A stretch of DNA of 50,596 nucleotides from Rugamonas sp. A1-17 (lineage in GTDB: Bacteria > Pseudomonadota > Gammaproteobacteria > Burkholderiales > Burkholderiaceae_D), in NCBI GenBank assembly GCA_025548565.1, contig JAJLPB010000025.1:1-50596 (forward strand). The letters are read 5' to 3'. Of this stretch, positions 1 through 8,732 are shown piece by piece. Position 1 is the first letter of the stretch; every line of letters starts with the position of its first letter. The position numbers were made by a program, and so were the translations under genes. Under the pieces are notes generated by a model, which worked only from the letters and a program-made list of their open reading frames with translations, was not told where the DNA came from and made no database searches.

Positions 1-48
1 ATCACGGCCCGCGCCGGCCAGCGCTAGTTCAGTCTACGGAGAAACACA

Positions 49-1686
49 ATGAATTTGCTCAACAACCTGAAAATCGGCAACCGCCTGGGCCTGGGTTTCA
101 CCCTGGTGACCGCGCTACTGGTCGCCACCGCCGCGATCGGCGTCAGCCGCATCCGCGCCATCGATGCCAACACCGACATCATCGTCCACGACCGCTACGC
201 CAAGGTCGCGCTGGCGCAGTCCATCGAGAACGAGGTCAACCGCCAGACCAGGGCGCTGCGCACCGCGCTGATCGCCGGCGACAACGAGGAGATCGCCGCC
301 AGCGAACTGGCCAAGGTGAACGCCTCGGTGCCGATCATCGCGGCCGCCATCGACAAGCTGCAGCCCATCATCCACACCGAGAAGGGCAAGGCCGCGCTGC
401 AAGCGCTGATCGCGGCGCGCGCCACCTTCAAGGACCACGAGCACCATATGATCGAGCTGATCAAGACCAAGCAGGGCGACGCCGCGCGCGACTACCTGCT
501 CAAGGAAATCCTGCCGCCGCAAACGGCCTACCTGCACGCGATCGAAGTATTTTCCGCCACCCAGGTGGAAGGCATGGAGCAGTTCGCCACAGAGGCGGGC
601 GCGCTGGCCAACAGCGGCGCCCTGCTGATGATTGTGTTCGCCGTGCTGGCCACGCTGCTGGCCGTGGCCACCGGCTGGCTGCTGACGCGCTCCATCGTCC
701 AGCCGCTGACCCAGGCGCTGAGCGTGGCCCGCACCGTCGCCTCCGGCGACCTGAGCACCCGCTTCGGCCCGTGCGCCAAAGACGAGGCCGGCCAGCTGCT
801 GCTGGCGCTGCAGGAAATGAACGACAGCCTCAAGCACATCGTCGGCCAGGTGCGGGCCGGCACCGAGACCATCGCCAGCGCGTCGAGCCAGATCGCCACC
901 GGCAACCAGGACCTGTCCTCGCGCACCGAGCAGCAGGCCGGCTCGCTGGAGGAGACCGCCTCTTCGATGGAAGAGATCACCGCCACCGTGCGCGAAAACG
1001 GCAGCAACGCCCGCCAGGCCAACCAGCTGGCGGTGTCGGCGTCGGACGTGGCGGTCAAGGGCGGCGCCGTGGTGGCGCAGGTGGTCGAGACCATGGGTTC
1101 GATCAAGGCCAGCTCCAGCAAGATCGTCGACATCATCGGCGTGATCGACGGCATCGCCTTCCAGACCAATATCCTGGCGCTGAACGCCGCGGTCGAGGCG
1201 GCGCGGGCGGGCGAGCAGGGCCGCGGCTTCGCGGTGGTGGCCACCGAGGTGCGCAACCTGGCCCACCGGTCGGCCTCGGCCGCCAAGGAGATCAAGACGC
1301 TGATCGGCGACTCGGTCGAGCAGGTGGAGCGCGGCAGCGAGCTGGTCAACAACGCCGGCGCCACGATGGACGAGATCGTCGTCAGCGTCAAACGCGTGAC
1401 CGACATCATGGCCAACATCGCCTCCGCCACCCAGGAGCAGGACGCCGGCATCGAGCAGATCAACCAGGCCATCACCGAGATGGACACCGTGACCCAGCAA
1501 AACGCCGCGCTGGTGGAGGAAGCCGCCGCAGCGGCCGAATCGCTGCAGGATCAGGCCGGCACGCTGGCGCAGCTGGTCAGCACGTTCAAGCTGGACGGCG
1601 ATCACGGGGGGGCGCTGCACCTGGCCTCCAGCGCGAACGCCCCGGCCAGGTCAGCCGCCGGCGCGCGGCGCCTGGCGCTGGCTTGA
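49..1686 (+). CDS. Methyl-accepting chemotaxis protein
   Basis: Inner-membrane chemoreceptor that would signal to CheA/CheW. The 545-residue protein has a first membrane helix near residues 12-31, a periplasmic four-helix-bundle-type sensor region (about 35-190), a second helix (about 192-213), a HAMP region and a long cytoplasmic signalling coiled coil. The conserved hairpin tip (motif IAFQTNILALNAAVEAARAG) lies near residues 369-388. The C-terminus ends in RRLALA and lacks an NWETF-type CheR/CheB tether. The ATG is preceded by a GGAG ribosome site. No other chemotaxis gene adjoins it, so the ligand cannot be inferred. Confidence 0.96.
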   Translation: MNLLNNLKIGNRLGLGFTLVTALLVATAAIGVSRIRAIDANTDIIVHDRYAKVALAQSIENEVNRQTRALRTALIAGDNEEIAASELAKVNASVPIIAAAIDKLQPIIHTEKGKAALQALIAARATFKDHEHHMIELIKTKQGDAARDYLLKEILPPQTAYLHAIEVFSATQVEGMEQFATEAGALANSGALLMIVFAVLATLLAVATGWLLTRSIVQPLTQALSVARTVASGDLSTRFGPCAKDEAGQLLLALQEMNDSLKHIVGQVRAGTETIASASSQIATGNQDLSSRTEQQAGSLEETASSMEEITATVRENGSNARQANQLAVSASDVAVKGGAVVAQVVETMGSIKASSSKIVDIIGVIDGIAFQTNILALNAAVEAARAGEQGRGFAVVATEVRNLAHRSASAAKEIKTLIGDSVEQVERGSELVNNAGATMDEIVVSVKRVTDIMANIASATQEQDAGIEQINQAITEMDTVTQQNAALVEEAAAAAESLQDQAGTLAQLVSTFKLDGDHGGALHLASSANAPARSAAGARRLALA

Positions 1687-1786
1687 TGGTTCAGCAAAAA
1701 GCAGCGGGCCCGCGCCCGCTCGCGCCGCTGGCGTCTGCAGCCGTTTGGAACGGGAACGAGAGGGAATGGCGCCGAAGCGCGGTGAC

Positions 1787-1860
1787 TGGAGCGGGTGAAG
1801 GGAATCGAACCCTCGTCGTAAGCTTGGGAAGCTTCTGCTCTACCATTGAGCTACACCCGC
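1787..1860 (-). tRNA. tRNA-Gly (anticodon CCC)
   Basis: Read on the minus strand this is a 74-nt cloverleaf that starts GCGGGTG and ends with an encoded TCCA. The acceptor stem GCGGGTG pairs with CACCCGC. The T arm contains GGTTCGATTCC. The anticodon loop TTCCCAA reads CCC. The sequence closely resembles known bacterial tRNA-Gly(CCC) as I remember it. The CCA end is encoded in the genome. Confidence 0.96.
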
Positions 1861-1869
1861 GTTGGCAGC

Positions 1870-1899
1870 ATTCTACGCGGGTTTCGACAATGTTGACAA
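1870..1899 (-). promoter_or_regulatory. Sigma-70 promoter of tRNA-Gly
   Basis: On the minus strand a TTGTCA -35 box (1894-1899) is separated by 18 bp from a TAGAAT -10 box (1870-1875). The first tRNA base follows 9 nt after the -10 box. Boxes and position fit a strong tRNA promoter. Confidence 0.75.
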
Positions 1900-2027
1900 C
1901 GTTATGACAAGGTTGCTGCGATCGAAAGCGCGAGGACCCGGTTGACCGCCTCTCAAATTACCGACGCCGGACAGGGCGAAGCGCTTGCCGCTTCGCCCCT
2001 CACCACACGCAACAGCCTGCCCATACA

Positions 2028-2381
2028 TCAGTTCAGAACCCAGGTATATCGGACATTCACCCAGCCCTGGGCGATGTCGCTGTCCTTGGCGACCGGCTTG
2101 AACTTGCATTTGATGCTGGCGCGCAGCGATGCCTTGTCCAGCGTCGAGTAACCGCTGGACTCGACCAGCTTAGCATCCGTCACAGTGCCGTCCGGGGACA
2201 CCAGCAGCTTCACCTTCACGTCGCCTTGTGGCTCCTCATCGCGCCACGCGGACGAATAATCCGGTGCGCTGCACGTCTCTTTGTCGAACCGGCTCAGGAT
2301 ATTGCCGGCCGAAGCTACGCCCGATACCAGGCTCAACACCAGAGCCGACGCCACCGCGCTTGCAGAAATTTTAGTGAACAT
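2028..2381 (-). CDS. Exported TonB C-terminal-domain protein
   Basis: A 117-residue protein with a Sec signal peptide (hydrophobic stretch about residues 9-24, cleavage near VASAG). The rest is mostly one TonB-C/TonB-box-type domain: VKVKLLVSPDGTVTDAKLVE, a LDKASLRA helix, then a final strand ending in YTWVLN. Classical TonB has an N-terminal membrane anchor and a proline-rich spacer. Here both are absent, so the protein is probably free in the periplasm and unlikely to energise receptors itself. A strong GGAGG site precedes the ATG. The exbB/exbD genes of this window are about 34 kb away. Its role is unknown. Confidence 0.85.
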   Translation of the reverse strand: MFTKISASAVASALVLSLVSGVASAGNILSRFDKETCSAPDYSSAWRDEEPQGDVKVKLLVSPDGTVTDAKLVESSGYSTLDKASLRASIKCKFKPVAKDSDIAQGWVNVRYTWVLN

Positions 2382-2607
2382 AAATCCTCCGAGTCAAAAA
2401 TGATGGGTTGAAATCGTTTGCAGCGTTCCAAATATACTGCGCCGCAGCATATTTTTATAATTTATTGTTGAACTATCTTTCATATGCAAAACGTATAACT
2501 CGTCGCCGGCCACCTTGCCGGAATCCACATATCAATATGATTTTATATACGTGTCCTCAATGAACCGTCGCTGCTACGCTCTTAGCCTATCGACAATTGG
2601 GGGAACA

Positions 2608-2643
2608 ATGACGACGAATCTGACCACCCGGGGACGCCCATGA
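2608..2643 (+). other. Possible 11-codon upstream ORF overlapping the permease start
   Basis: An ATG preceded by GGGGGAA opens an 11-codon frame (MTTNLTTRGRP) whose TGA overlaps the permease ATG as ATGA (2640-2643). Its ribosome site looks at least as good as that of the permease. It may be a leader peptide that couples translation, or a chance frame. Confidence 0.35.
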
Positions 2644-4163
2644 GCGGCGAACTCACACAAGCGCGCGCGCCCTGGGCGCCCACCTTCCAATGGCGCGCCC
2701 TGCTGCGCCCGCACACCGCCGGCCGCGCGCCGGCCAAGGCCTTGGCCGGCTTCATCTGCGCCTGGCTGGCGCTGGCGGCCATCCATCTGCTGATGCCGGT
2801 GCCGGCAGGCCTGACGGTCGCCGGCAAGGCCACGCTGGCGATCATGGCGTGGGCCGCCATCATCTGGATCTCCGAGGCGCTGCCGGTGGCCGTCTCGGGC
2901 CTGCTGATCCCGGCGCTGCTGGTGCTGACCAAGGCCGTCACGCCGATGCCCAAGGCGGCCAACGGTTTCACCAATCCGGTGGTGTTCCTGTGCCTGGTCG
3001 CCTTCCTGTTTTCCGCCATCATGCAGTGCGCCGGACTGGACCGCCGGATCGCGCTCGGCCTGCTGGACAAGATCAAGGTCAAGACCGTCAACGGCGTCAT
3101 CTGGACCATGTTCGGCGTCAATCTGGTGCTGTCGTTCGTGGTGCCGGCGGCCAATGCGCGCGCCGCTACGCTGCTGCCGGTGATTAATGGCCTGACCAAA
3201 CTGTTCGGCGATACCGGGCAGGAGCGCAACGCCGCCAAGGCCATCGTCATCCAGTCGCTGGTGTATGGCTCCATGATCAGCGGCATGTGCATCCTGACCG
3301 CGCACCTGCCCAACCTGGTCCTCACCGGCTTGTTCAGCAGCGAGCTGCACATCCGCATTTCCTACCTCGACTGGTTCAAGCTGCAATGGCCTTACCTGGG
3401 TATGTTCGTGCTGACCCAATGGTGGGTGCAATACTATTTCCGCACCCGCCGCACCGCCATTCCGGGCGGGCTGGAAACCATCCGCGAAGAACAGCGCAAG
3501 CTGCCGCCTGCAGGCAAACAGGACTGGTCCATCCTGCTGGTGTCCGGCCTGGTGGCGCTGCTGTGGGCCACCGAACAGTGGCACAAGATCCCGACCGAGA
3601 ACATCGCCTTGCTGGGACTGGCGCTGGTGTTCACGCCCGGCCTCATCCAGATCAAATGGAAGGACATCCAGGACCGCACCATCTGGGGCACGGTGTTCCT
3701 GCTGGCCGGCGCGCTGTCGATCTCGTCGGCGATCAGCAGCACCGGGCTGGCGCAGTGGCTGGCCGGCCAGATCCACGCCATCGCGCAGGGACATCCGTGG
3801 TGGGGCATCCTGCTGATCGTCATGGTGGGCACACACGTGATCCGGCTCGGCATGTTGTCCAACGTGGCGGCGGTCACCATGCTCGCGCCCATCCTGCTGG
3901 CGCTGGCGCCCAAGCTCGGCCTGCATCCGATCGCCTTCACCATGCTGGTGGCCGACACCGACAGCTTCGCCTACCTGCTGCCGACGCAGATCACCGCCGC
4001 CGTCATCGCCTACAGCAGCGGCACCTTCAGCACCAGCGACTACGCCAAGGTCGGCATCGTCTCGGTGCTGATCGCCATCGCCTACGGCATCCTGGTGATG
4101 GCGCCGTGGTACGCCTTCCTCGGCATTCCGCTGTGGGATGCGACCGCGCCCTGGCCGTTTTAA
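2640..4163 (+). CDS. SLC13/DASS-like anion permease
   Basis: A 507-residue integral membrane protein with about 11-13 hydrophobic segments. It resembles the divalent anion:Na+ symporter family (dicarboxylate, citrate or sulfate transporters). The two re-entrant ion-site regions that normally carry SNT-type motifs read PAANARAATLLP (near residue 168) and LSNVAAVTMLAP (near 405). Substrate and ion coupling may therefore differ from characterised members. The chosen ATG has GGGGA 5 nt upstream. The next gene starts 22 bp downstream on the same strand, so this is probably an operon importing a substrate for that predicted hydrolase. The specific anion cannot be assigned. Confidence 0.82.
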   Translation: MSGELTQARAPWAPTFQWRALLRPHTAGRAPAKALAGFICAWLALAAIHLLMPVPAGLTVAGKATLAIMAWAAIIWISEALPVAVSGLLIPALLVLTKAVTPMPKAANGFTNPVVFLCLVAFLFSAIMQCAGLDRRIALGLLDKIKVKTVNGVIWTMFGVNLVLSFVVPAANARAATLLPVINGLTKLFGDTGQERNAAKAIVIQSLVYGSMISGMCILTAHLPNLVLTGLFSSELHIRISYLDWFKLQWPYLGMFVLTQWWVQYYFRTRRTAIPGGLETIREEQRKLPPAGKQDWSILLVSGLVALLWATEQWHKIPTENIALLGLALVFTPGLIQIKWKDIQDRTIWGTVFLLAGALSISSAISSTGLAQWLAGQIHAIAQGHPWWGILLIVMVGTHVIRLGMLSNVAAVTMLAPILLALAPKLGLHPIAFTMLVADTDSFAYLLPTQITAAVIAYSSGTFSTSDYAKVGIVSVLIAIAYGILVMAPWYAFLGIPLWDATAPWPF

Positions 4164-4185
4164 TTTTCCTCACGGAGCACAAGAC

Positions 4186-6585
4186 ATGAGCAAGCAAGAG
4201 AACACGGCGGCAGAGCACTACAGCGCGTTGCGCGAGAAGCTGGGCCCGCACCACGCGCCCGAAGGTTTGTATTTGCGGAACAAGAATTTGCCCTTCGTCG
4301 GGCGCGTGCAGTGCAACGTCGCGCGCCTGGAGAGCGGCAGCTGGAACGAGATTGTGCTCGACTACGAAGTGGGCGCGGCCGGCCTGGCCGACGGCGGCTG
4401 GTTCAAGGCCACGTTCAAATTCTATTCCGACTGGGCGCTGTTCCAGAGCAGCGATCCGACCGCCGCGAACTACATCAGCGCCGAGTATCACGCCGGCCCG
4501 CTGCAGCCTGGCCAGAGCCCGGCCACGGTGCAATCGCTGAGCATCCGCTTCGACCAGAAAGGCCACGAGCGGCCGTTCCAGAAAGCGTTGATCGTCGACG
4601 TGGTCGACGGTTACCTGAACGCGGGCGACCACATCGTGATCCGCCTGGGCGACCGGCGCGGCGGCGGTCCCGGCACCCGGGTGCAGACCTTCGTCGAGGA
4701 TCATTTCCGCTTCCGCTGCTACGTCGATCCGCTGGGCACCTCGCGCTTCGTCGCGGTGCCGGGCGACGTGGTGATCGACATCGCCGCCGGCGCGCCGGCG
4801 CGGCTGCTGGTGAACGGTCCGCGCTTCGCGCATCCGGGGCAGGCGCTGCCGTTCCGCATCTCCGTGCTGGACCGCTGGGGCAACGCCTGCAAGGACAGCG
4901 GCGGCACGCTGCGCCTGCGCGCCTACGCCGGCGAGCGCCAGGTGTACGAGCGCGAGCATGCGCTGCCGGACGCGGGCTGGTCCAGCATCGGCATCAACGA
5001 CCTGCCGGGCGACTTCCCGCAGCTGCGGCTGGTGGCGGAGCTGCGCGGCCAGCGTGGCGTACCGCAGGCCGAAGCCCTGGTTACGCTCGACCCCGCCCTG
5101 CCGGCGCCGCGCGCCTTCTACGCCGACCTGCACGTGCACGCCAGCGACACGGTCGGCACCAACAGCCCGGCCTACAACGCCGCCTACGCGCGCGACATCG
5201 GCGGCATCGACGTGCTGGGCTACACCGCCAACGACTTCCAGATCACCGACGAGAACTGGCAGCTGGGCGTGCGCACCGTGGAGGAGTTCAACCAGCCCGG
5301 CAGCTTTGTCTGCTATCCGGTCCAGGAATGGTGCGGCAGTTCGACCGCGGGCGGCGACCACAACGTGGTGTTCCTGGACGACGCGCCGCCGGACTTCCCC
5401 TACAACCAGCAGGGCGAACACAACCGGACGCTGGTCTGGAACGAGGACATGAAAGGCAGCGCGGTGCAGCTGGGCCGCTGGCCGGTCGAGGAATTATGGG
5501 CCGCCTACGTGGACGACGCCGAGCACCGCCTGATCATGCCCCACGTCGGCGGCCGCCGCTACATCCCCGACTGGCACCATCCCGAGCTGGAGCGGCTGGT
5601 GGAGATCGCATCGAGCTGGGGACACTTCGGCTGGCTGTACCAGGACGTCATCGCGCGCGGCTACCAGCTCGGCGTGGCGGCCAGCGGCGACGAGCATCGC
5701 GGCCGTCCCGGCGGCGGCCCGCCGGGCACCCAGGTGTTCGGCGTGCACGGCGGCTTGACCGGCGTGATCGCCGACCGTCTGGACCGCCGCACCATCGGCC
5801 GCGCCCTGCGCGCGCGCCACACCTGGGCCACCACCGGCGAGCACACGGCGCTGCTGGTGCGCTGCGGCGACCACCTGCAGGGCGACGTGGTGCGGCAGCA
5901 CGGACCGGCCAAGCTCGACTACCGCTTTCTCGGCCAAGCCGGTTGGGAAGAGATCGCCGCGTACGACCACAACGGCCTGATCTGGCAGCGCAACCTGCAT
6001 GAGGAAGCCGGCTATTCGGAGCGCCTGATCCGCCTGCGCTGGGGCGGCGCGCGCATCCCGGACCGCTACCGCTGGGCGGTCTGGCAAGGCCGCATCACCA
6101 TCTTCAACGGCACCATCAACCGCTTCCAGTCGCAGGGCTTCGAGCATGGCGAGGAAGTGTGCCGCCGCGACGGGCCGACCGACATCGTCTTCCGCAGCGA
6201 CACCTACGGCGACGCCGACAGCGTGGAGATCGACATCAGCAACCTGCGCCACTGCACCATCAAGGTGGAAGGCAGCATCGGCAGCTACGTCAAGGTGGGC
6301 GATCCGCTCAAGCCGAATCCGTTCGTGCACCAGCCGCGGTTCAGCTGGGAGATCAGCGGCGCGGAGCTGCTGGCGGCGGGCGGCCTGAAACTCGACCTGG
6401 GCGGCACGGAATTGTTTTTGGCGCTGGAACGGCTGACCGAACAAGCGCTGCCGACCGACCTGTCCGGATCGATCGACATCGCGCCGGACAATGCCGCCTT
6501 CGGCCACCGCCCGGTGTATTTCTACGGACGGCAGCGCGACGACAGCAAGGTCTGGTCGTCGGCGGTCTTCTTGAAGTTCGACTGA
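4186..6585 (+). CDS. DUF3604-like predicted metal-dependent hydrolase
   Basis: A protein of 799 residues with no signal peptide. The N-terminal third looks beta-rich, with an Ig-like part near residues 200-300 (PGQALPFRISVLDRWGN). It is followed by a PHP-like segment: YADLHVHASD near residue 312, HNVVFLDD, PHVGGRRYIPDWHHPE, and SGDEHRGRPG near 499. The clustered His/Asp residues (DLHVH, DEHRG) suggest a metal site. This layout recalls DUF3604 proteins, whose activity is not established. A further beta-domain forms the last 200 residues. The ATG has CACGGAG upstream and follows the permease by 22 bp. It converges on the next gene with a 7-bp gap. Confidence 0.6.
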   Translation: MSKQENTAAEHYSALREKLGPHHAPEGLYLRNKNLPFVGRVQCNVARLESGSWNEIVLDYEVGAAGLADGGWFKATFKFYSDWALFQSSDPTAANYISAEYHAGPLQPGQSPATVQSLSIRFDQKGHERPFQKALIVDVVDGYLNAGDHIVIRLGDRRGGGPGTRVQTFVEDHFRFRCYVDPLGTSRFVAVPGDVVIDIAAGAPARLLVNGPRFAHPGQALPFRISVLDRWGNACKDSGGTLRLRAYAGERQVYEREHALPDAGWSSIGINDLPGDFPQLRLVAELRGQRGVPQAEALVTLDPALPAPRAFYADLHVHASDTVGTNSPAYNAAYARDIGGIDVLGYTANDFQITDENWQLGVRTVEEFNQPGSFVCYPVQEWCGSSTAGGDHNVVFLDDAPPDFPYNQQGEHNRTLVWNEDMKGSAVQLGRWPVEELWAAYVDDAEHRLIMPHVGGRRYIPDWHHPELERLVEIASSWGHFGWLYQDVIARGYQLGVAASGDEHRGRPGGGPPGTQVFGVHGGLTGVIADRLDRRTIGRALRARHTWATTGEHTALLVRCGDHLQGDVVRQHGPAKLDYRFLGQAGWEEIAAYDHNGLIWQRNLHEEAGYSERLIRLRWGGARIPDRYRWAVWQGRITIFNGTINRFQSQGFEHGEEVCRRDGPTDIVFRSDTYGDADSVEIDISNLRHCTIKVEGSIGSYVKVGDPLKPNPFVHQPRFSWEISGAELLAAGGLKLDLGGTELFLALERLTEQALPTDLSGSIDIAPDNAAFGHRPVYFYGRQRDDSKVWSSAVFLKFD

Positions 6586-6592
6586 ACCGGGC

Positions 6593-7006
6593 TCAGTTCA
6601 GCAGGTTGAAGTCGGCGCGGTAGTAGTTGCCTTCCGGCCCGCTGCCGGCCAGTTGCAAATACATGGTCTGCTTGCCGATGCCGGCGTGCTCGACTTCATA
6701 CGCGCCGCTGGCCAGCGACTGGCCGGCCGGCACCGCGAAGGTCAGCGAAAACTGGTCGCCGCGCGCGCTCTCGAAACGGCGCTTGACGCTCAACAGCGTC
6801 ATCGCCGTCCCACGGTTGCCCGGATACACATTGAAGCGCTCCTGCACCAGCGGCAGGTAGGCCGCGCTGCCGGCCAGCGCGGGCACTGGCGCCGGCGCGG
6901 CGCCGACGATGGCCGCCGACTTGGCCTTGGCCAGCTCGGCCGCGCCGCACAGGCCGCTGCCGCCCAGCAGGCCGCCGGTGGCTAATACAAAGGTTCGCCG
7001 TTCCAT
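6593..7006 (-). CDS. Small Tat-signal exported protein of unknown function
   Basis: A 137-residue protein. The N-terminus MERRTFVLATGGLLGGSGL carries a twin-arginine motif (RRTFV) and a short hydrophobic stretch, so Tat export is likely. The mature part has VYPGNRGTAMTLLSVKRRFE and a C-terminal beta-rich segment ending FNLLN. I do not recognise a family. It is the last gene of a minus-strand string behind three tail-collar genes (19-bp gap). The longer frame starting at 7093 overlaps the collar gene and would bury the Tat motif, so the start at 7006 is preferred. Confidence 0.7.
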   Translation of the reverse strand: MERRTFVLATGGLLGGSGLCGAAELAKAKSAAIVGAAPAPVPALAGSAAYLPLVQERFNVYPGNRGTAMTLLSVKRRFESARGDQFSLTFAVPAGQSLASGAYEVEHAGIGKQTMYLQLAGSGPEGNYYRADFNLLN

Positions 7007-7025
7007 GATGATTCCTTCTCGATGA

Positions 7026-7550
7026 TTAGCTGCGCGGCGGGAAGATGCCCTGCAGCGCGATAATGAAATTGAGCTCCAGGTAGGGCTGCACATTGTTGTG
7101 CGCCTGCCCGCCGCCGGTCGCCGCGGTCAGCACGGCGCCGCCCATCGGCTGCAGCGGCGCCGGGCCGATATACGGCGGCGTCGGCGAAACCGCGACCGCC
7201 AGCGTATTGCCGTTCGGGCTGGTCGTGGTGGCCGGCGAGCCGGACGCCATCATCTGGTGCCCGTGGGCCGGCGTCTGCATGCCGTTCACGGTGACGGTGG
7301 CGACGCCGCCCGTCTCACCCTGGTAGCGTTCGGTCAAGCCGGCGCCCTGGCCGGCGCGCAGGGGCGCGCGCTGGCGCAGATTGGGCAACGCGAAGGTGCT
7401 CTTGCCGTCGCCGCCATACTGCGTGCCCAGCAGCGAGAACAGCGCGGTGTTCTGGGCGATCGGCAAAATCTGGCCATCGCAGGTGGCCCAGCCGGTGGGT
7501 GCGAAATTGCCGGCGAAGAGGCGAATTTCCGCAACAAAGGGATCTGCCAT
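7026..7550 (-). CDS. Phage-tail-collar (MdpB-type) protein, third in tandem
   Basis: 174 residues. The N-terminal segment VAEIRLFAGNFAPTGWATCDGQILPI, followed by ALFSLLGTQYGGDGKSTFALPNLRQR, is the phage-tail-collar fold found in tail fibres and in bacterial microcystin-dependent-type proteins. The C-terminus has the usual HNNVQPYLELNFIIALQGIFP ending. An AGGAG site precedes the ATG. It lies 9 bp after the previous collar gene. No tail, capsid or lysis genes are nearby, so this is a domesticated or stand-alone version. Its function is unknown. Confidence 0.9.
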   Translation of the reverse strand: MADPFVAEIRLFAGNFAPTGWATCDGQILPIAQNTALFSLLGTQYGGDGKSTFALPNLRQRAPLRAGQGAGLTERYQGETGGVATVTVNGMQTPAHGHQMMASGSPATTTSPNGNTLAVAVSPTPPYIGPAPLQPMGGAVLTAATGGGQAHNNVQPYLELNFIIALQGIFPPRS

Positions 7551-7559
7551 GGTGTCTCC

Positions 7560-8099
7560 TCAGGATTGGGATGGATAAATGCCGAACAGCGAGATGATGA
7601 ACTGCACCGCCAGGAAGGGCGCCATATTGTCGTGCGGCTGGCTGCCGCCGCCGACGCCGATGGTGCCGGCGCCCATCAACAAATTCGGGCCCATCGTGCC
7701 GTACAGCTTGGGCTTGGCGGACGGCGCGGCCGGCACCCAGCTGCTGCCGTCGGTGATATTGATCGCGCTGGTGGCCGGTGGCGGCGCGGCCGTGCTGGCG
7801 TTGACCCGGTGGTTGTGCGGCGGGATCTGCGCGGTGGTCAGGGTCACCTGCTCCACCCCGCCCTTTTCGCCGATCAGGTACGAGTCCGCGCCCAGCGTGC
7901 CGACATGGACCGGCACCCGCCCCGTCATGTCGGGCAAGGCGAAGGTCTCCTCGCCATCGCCGCCGTAGGTGGTGCCGATCAGGTTGAACAAGGTGTCGTA
8001 TTCCGAGATCGGCAGCAGCGATCCGTCGCAGAACGCCCACCCGGCCGGGGCGAAATTCCCGGCGAACATACGAATTTCACCAATATATGGCATGGACAT
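7560..8099 (-). CDS. Phage-tail-collar (MdpB-type) protein, second in tandem
   Basis: 179 residues, paralogous to its two neighbours: IGEIRMFAGNFAPAGWAFCDGSLLPI, then LFNLIGTTYGGDGEETFALPDMTGRVP, a GGVEQVTLT stretch, and the ending HDNMAPFLAVQFIISLFGIYP. Two ATGs (8099 and 8093) are possible. AGGAGA lies 7 nt before the first, so 8099 is chosen. The variable middle (Ala/Pro/Ser-rich) differs among the three copies, as expected for a binding or exposed loop region. Confidence 0.9.
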   Translation of the reverse strand: MSMPYIGEIRMFAGNFAPAGWAFCDGSLLPISEYDTLFNLIGTTYGGDGEETFALPDMTGRVPVHVGTLGADSYLIGEKGGVEQVTLTTAQIPPHNHRVNASTAAPPPATSAINITDGSSWVPAAPSAKPKLYGTMGPNLLMGAGTIGVGGGSQPHDNMAPFLAVQFIISLFGIYPSQS

Positions 8100-8122
8100 G
8101 GATGTCTCCTGAAACGGTACGC

Positions 8123-8635
8123 TTAATTGTACGAAGGGAAAATGCCGACCAGCGCGATGCCGAACATGCTGGTGGCGTAGGGCTGGCGGTTTTCATGGGG
8201 CTGGCCGCCGCCGACATTGCCGACGCTGCCCGCCGCCAACGCGGCGCTGCCGTCGTAGGCATGGAAGACATTGACGCCGCCGGCCGGGATCGAGCACAGG
8301 TAGTTGCCGCTGGGGCTGGTGGAACGCAGCACATTGGGATCGGTCTGGTTGACCGCCTGCATCGCGTGCGTATGCTGCGGCAGTTCCTGCGCCGTCAGCG
8401 TATGCATGGCCTCGCCGCCCCGCGCGCCCGGCTGGTGGTTATGCATGGGCATGCGCCCGCGCATGTCGGGCAGCGCGAAGTTGGTCTGGCCATTGCCGCC
8501 ATACGTGGTGCCCAGGATGGCAAACAGCGCCTGGTTCTGGTTGATCGGCAAAAGCTGCCCGTCACAACGCGCCCAGCCCTTGGGAATGTAGTTGAAACTG
8601 AACATGCGGATTTCGCCCAAAAATGGTTCAGACAT
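8123..8635 (-). CDS. Phage-tail-collar (MdpB-type) protein, first in tandem
   Basis: 170 residues: LGEIRMFSFNYIPKGWARCDGQLLPI, ALFAILGTTYGGNGQTNFALPDMRGR, a His-rich PMHNHQPGARGG stretch, and the ending HENRQPYATSMFGIALVGIFP. An AGGAG site precedes the ATG at 8635. A longer frame reaching 8722 has no ribosome site and is rejected. It follows the PEP-CTERM gene by 97 bp and precedes the second collar gene by 23 bp. Confidence 0.9.
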   Translation of the reverse strand: MSEPFLGEIRMFSFNYIPKGWARCDGQLLPINQNQALFAILGTTYGGNGQTNFALPDMRGRMPMHNHQPGARGGEAMHTLTAQELPQHTHAMQAVNQTDPNVLRSTSPSGNYLCSIPAGGVNVFHAYDGSAALAAGSVGNVGGGQPHENRQPYATSMFGIALVGIFPSYN

Positions 8636-8732
8636 GGTCGCTCCTGATGGCAAGAGATTGCCGCACCGGTGCGGCCGGGCGGCGGATGGAAAATGCGCCG
8701 TCGGACGACGGCGTACAGGCAAGGGAACGGTG

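Noticed and set aside
115..1620. Minus-strand frame opposite the chemoreceptor
   Set aside because: Gly/Asp/Leu/Arg-rich shadow of a clear MCP gene.
7026..8635. Tail-collar genes as a sign of a prophage
   Set aside because: No capsid, terminase, lysis, integrase or attachment sites in the neighbourhood, and the GC content matches the chromosome.
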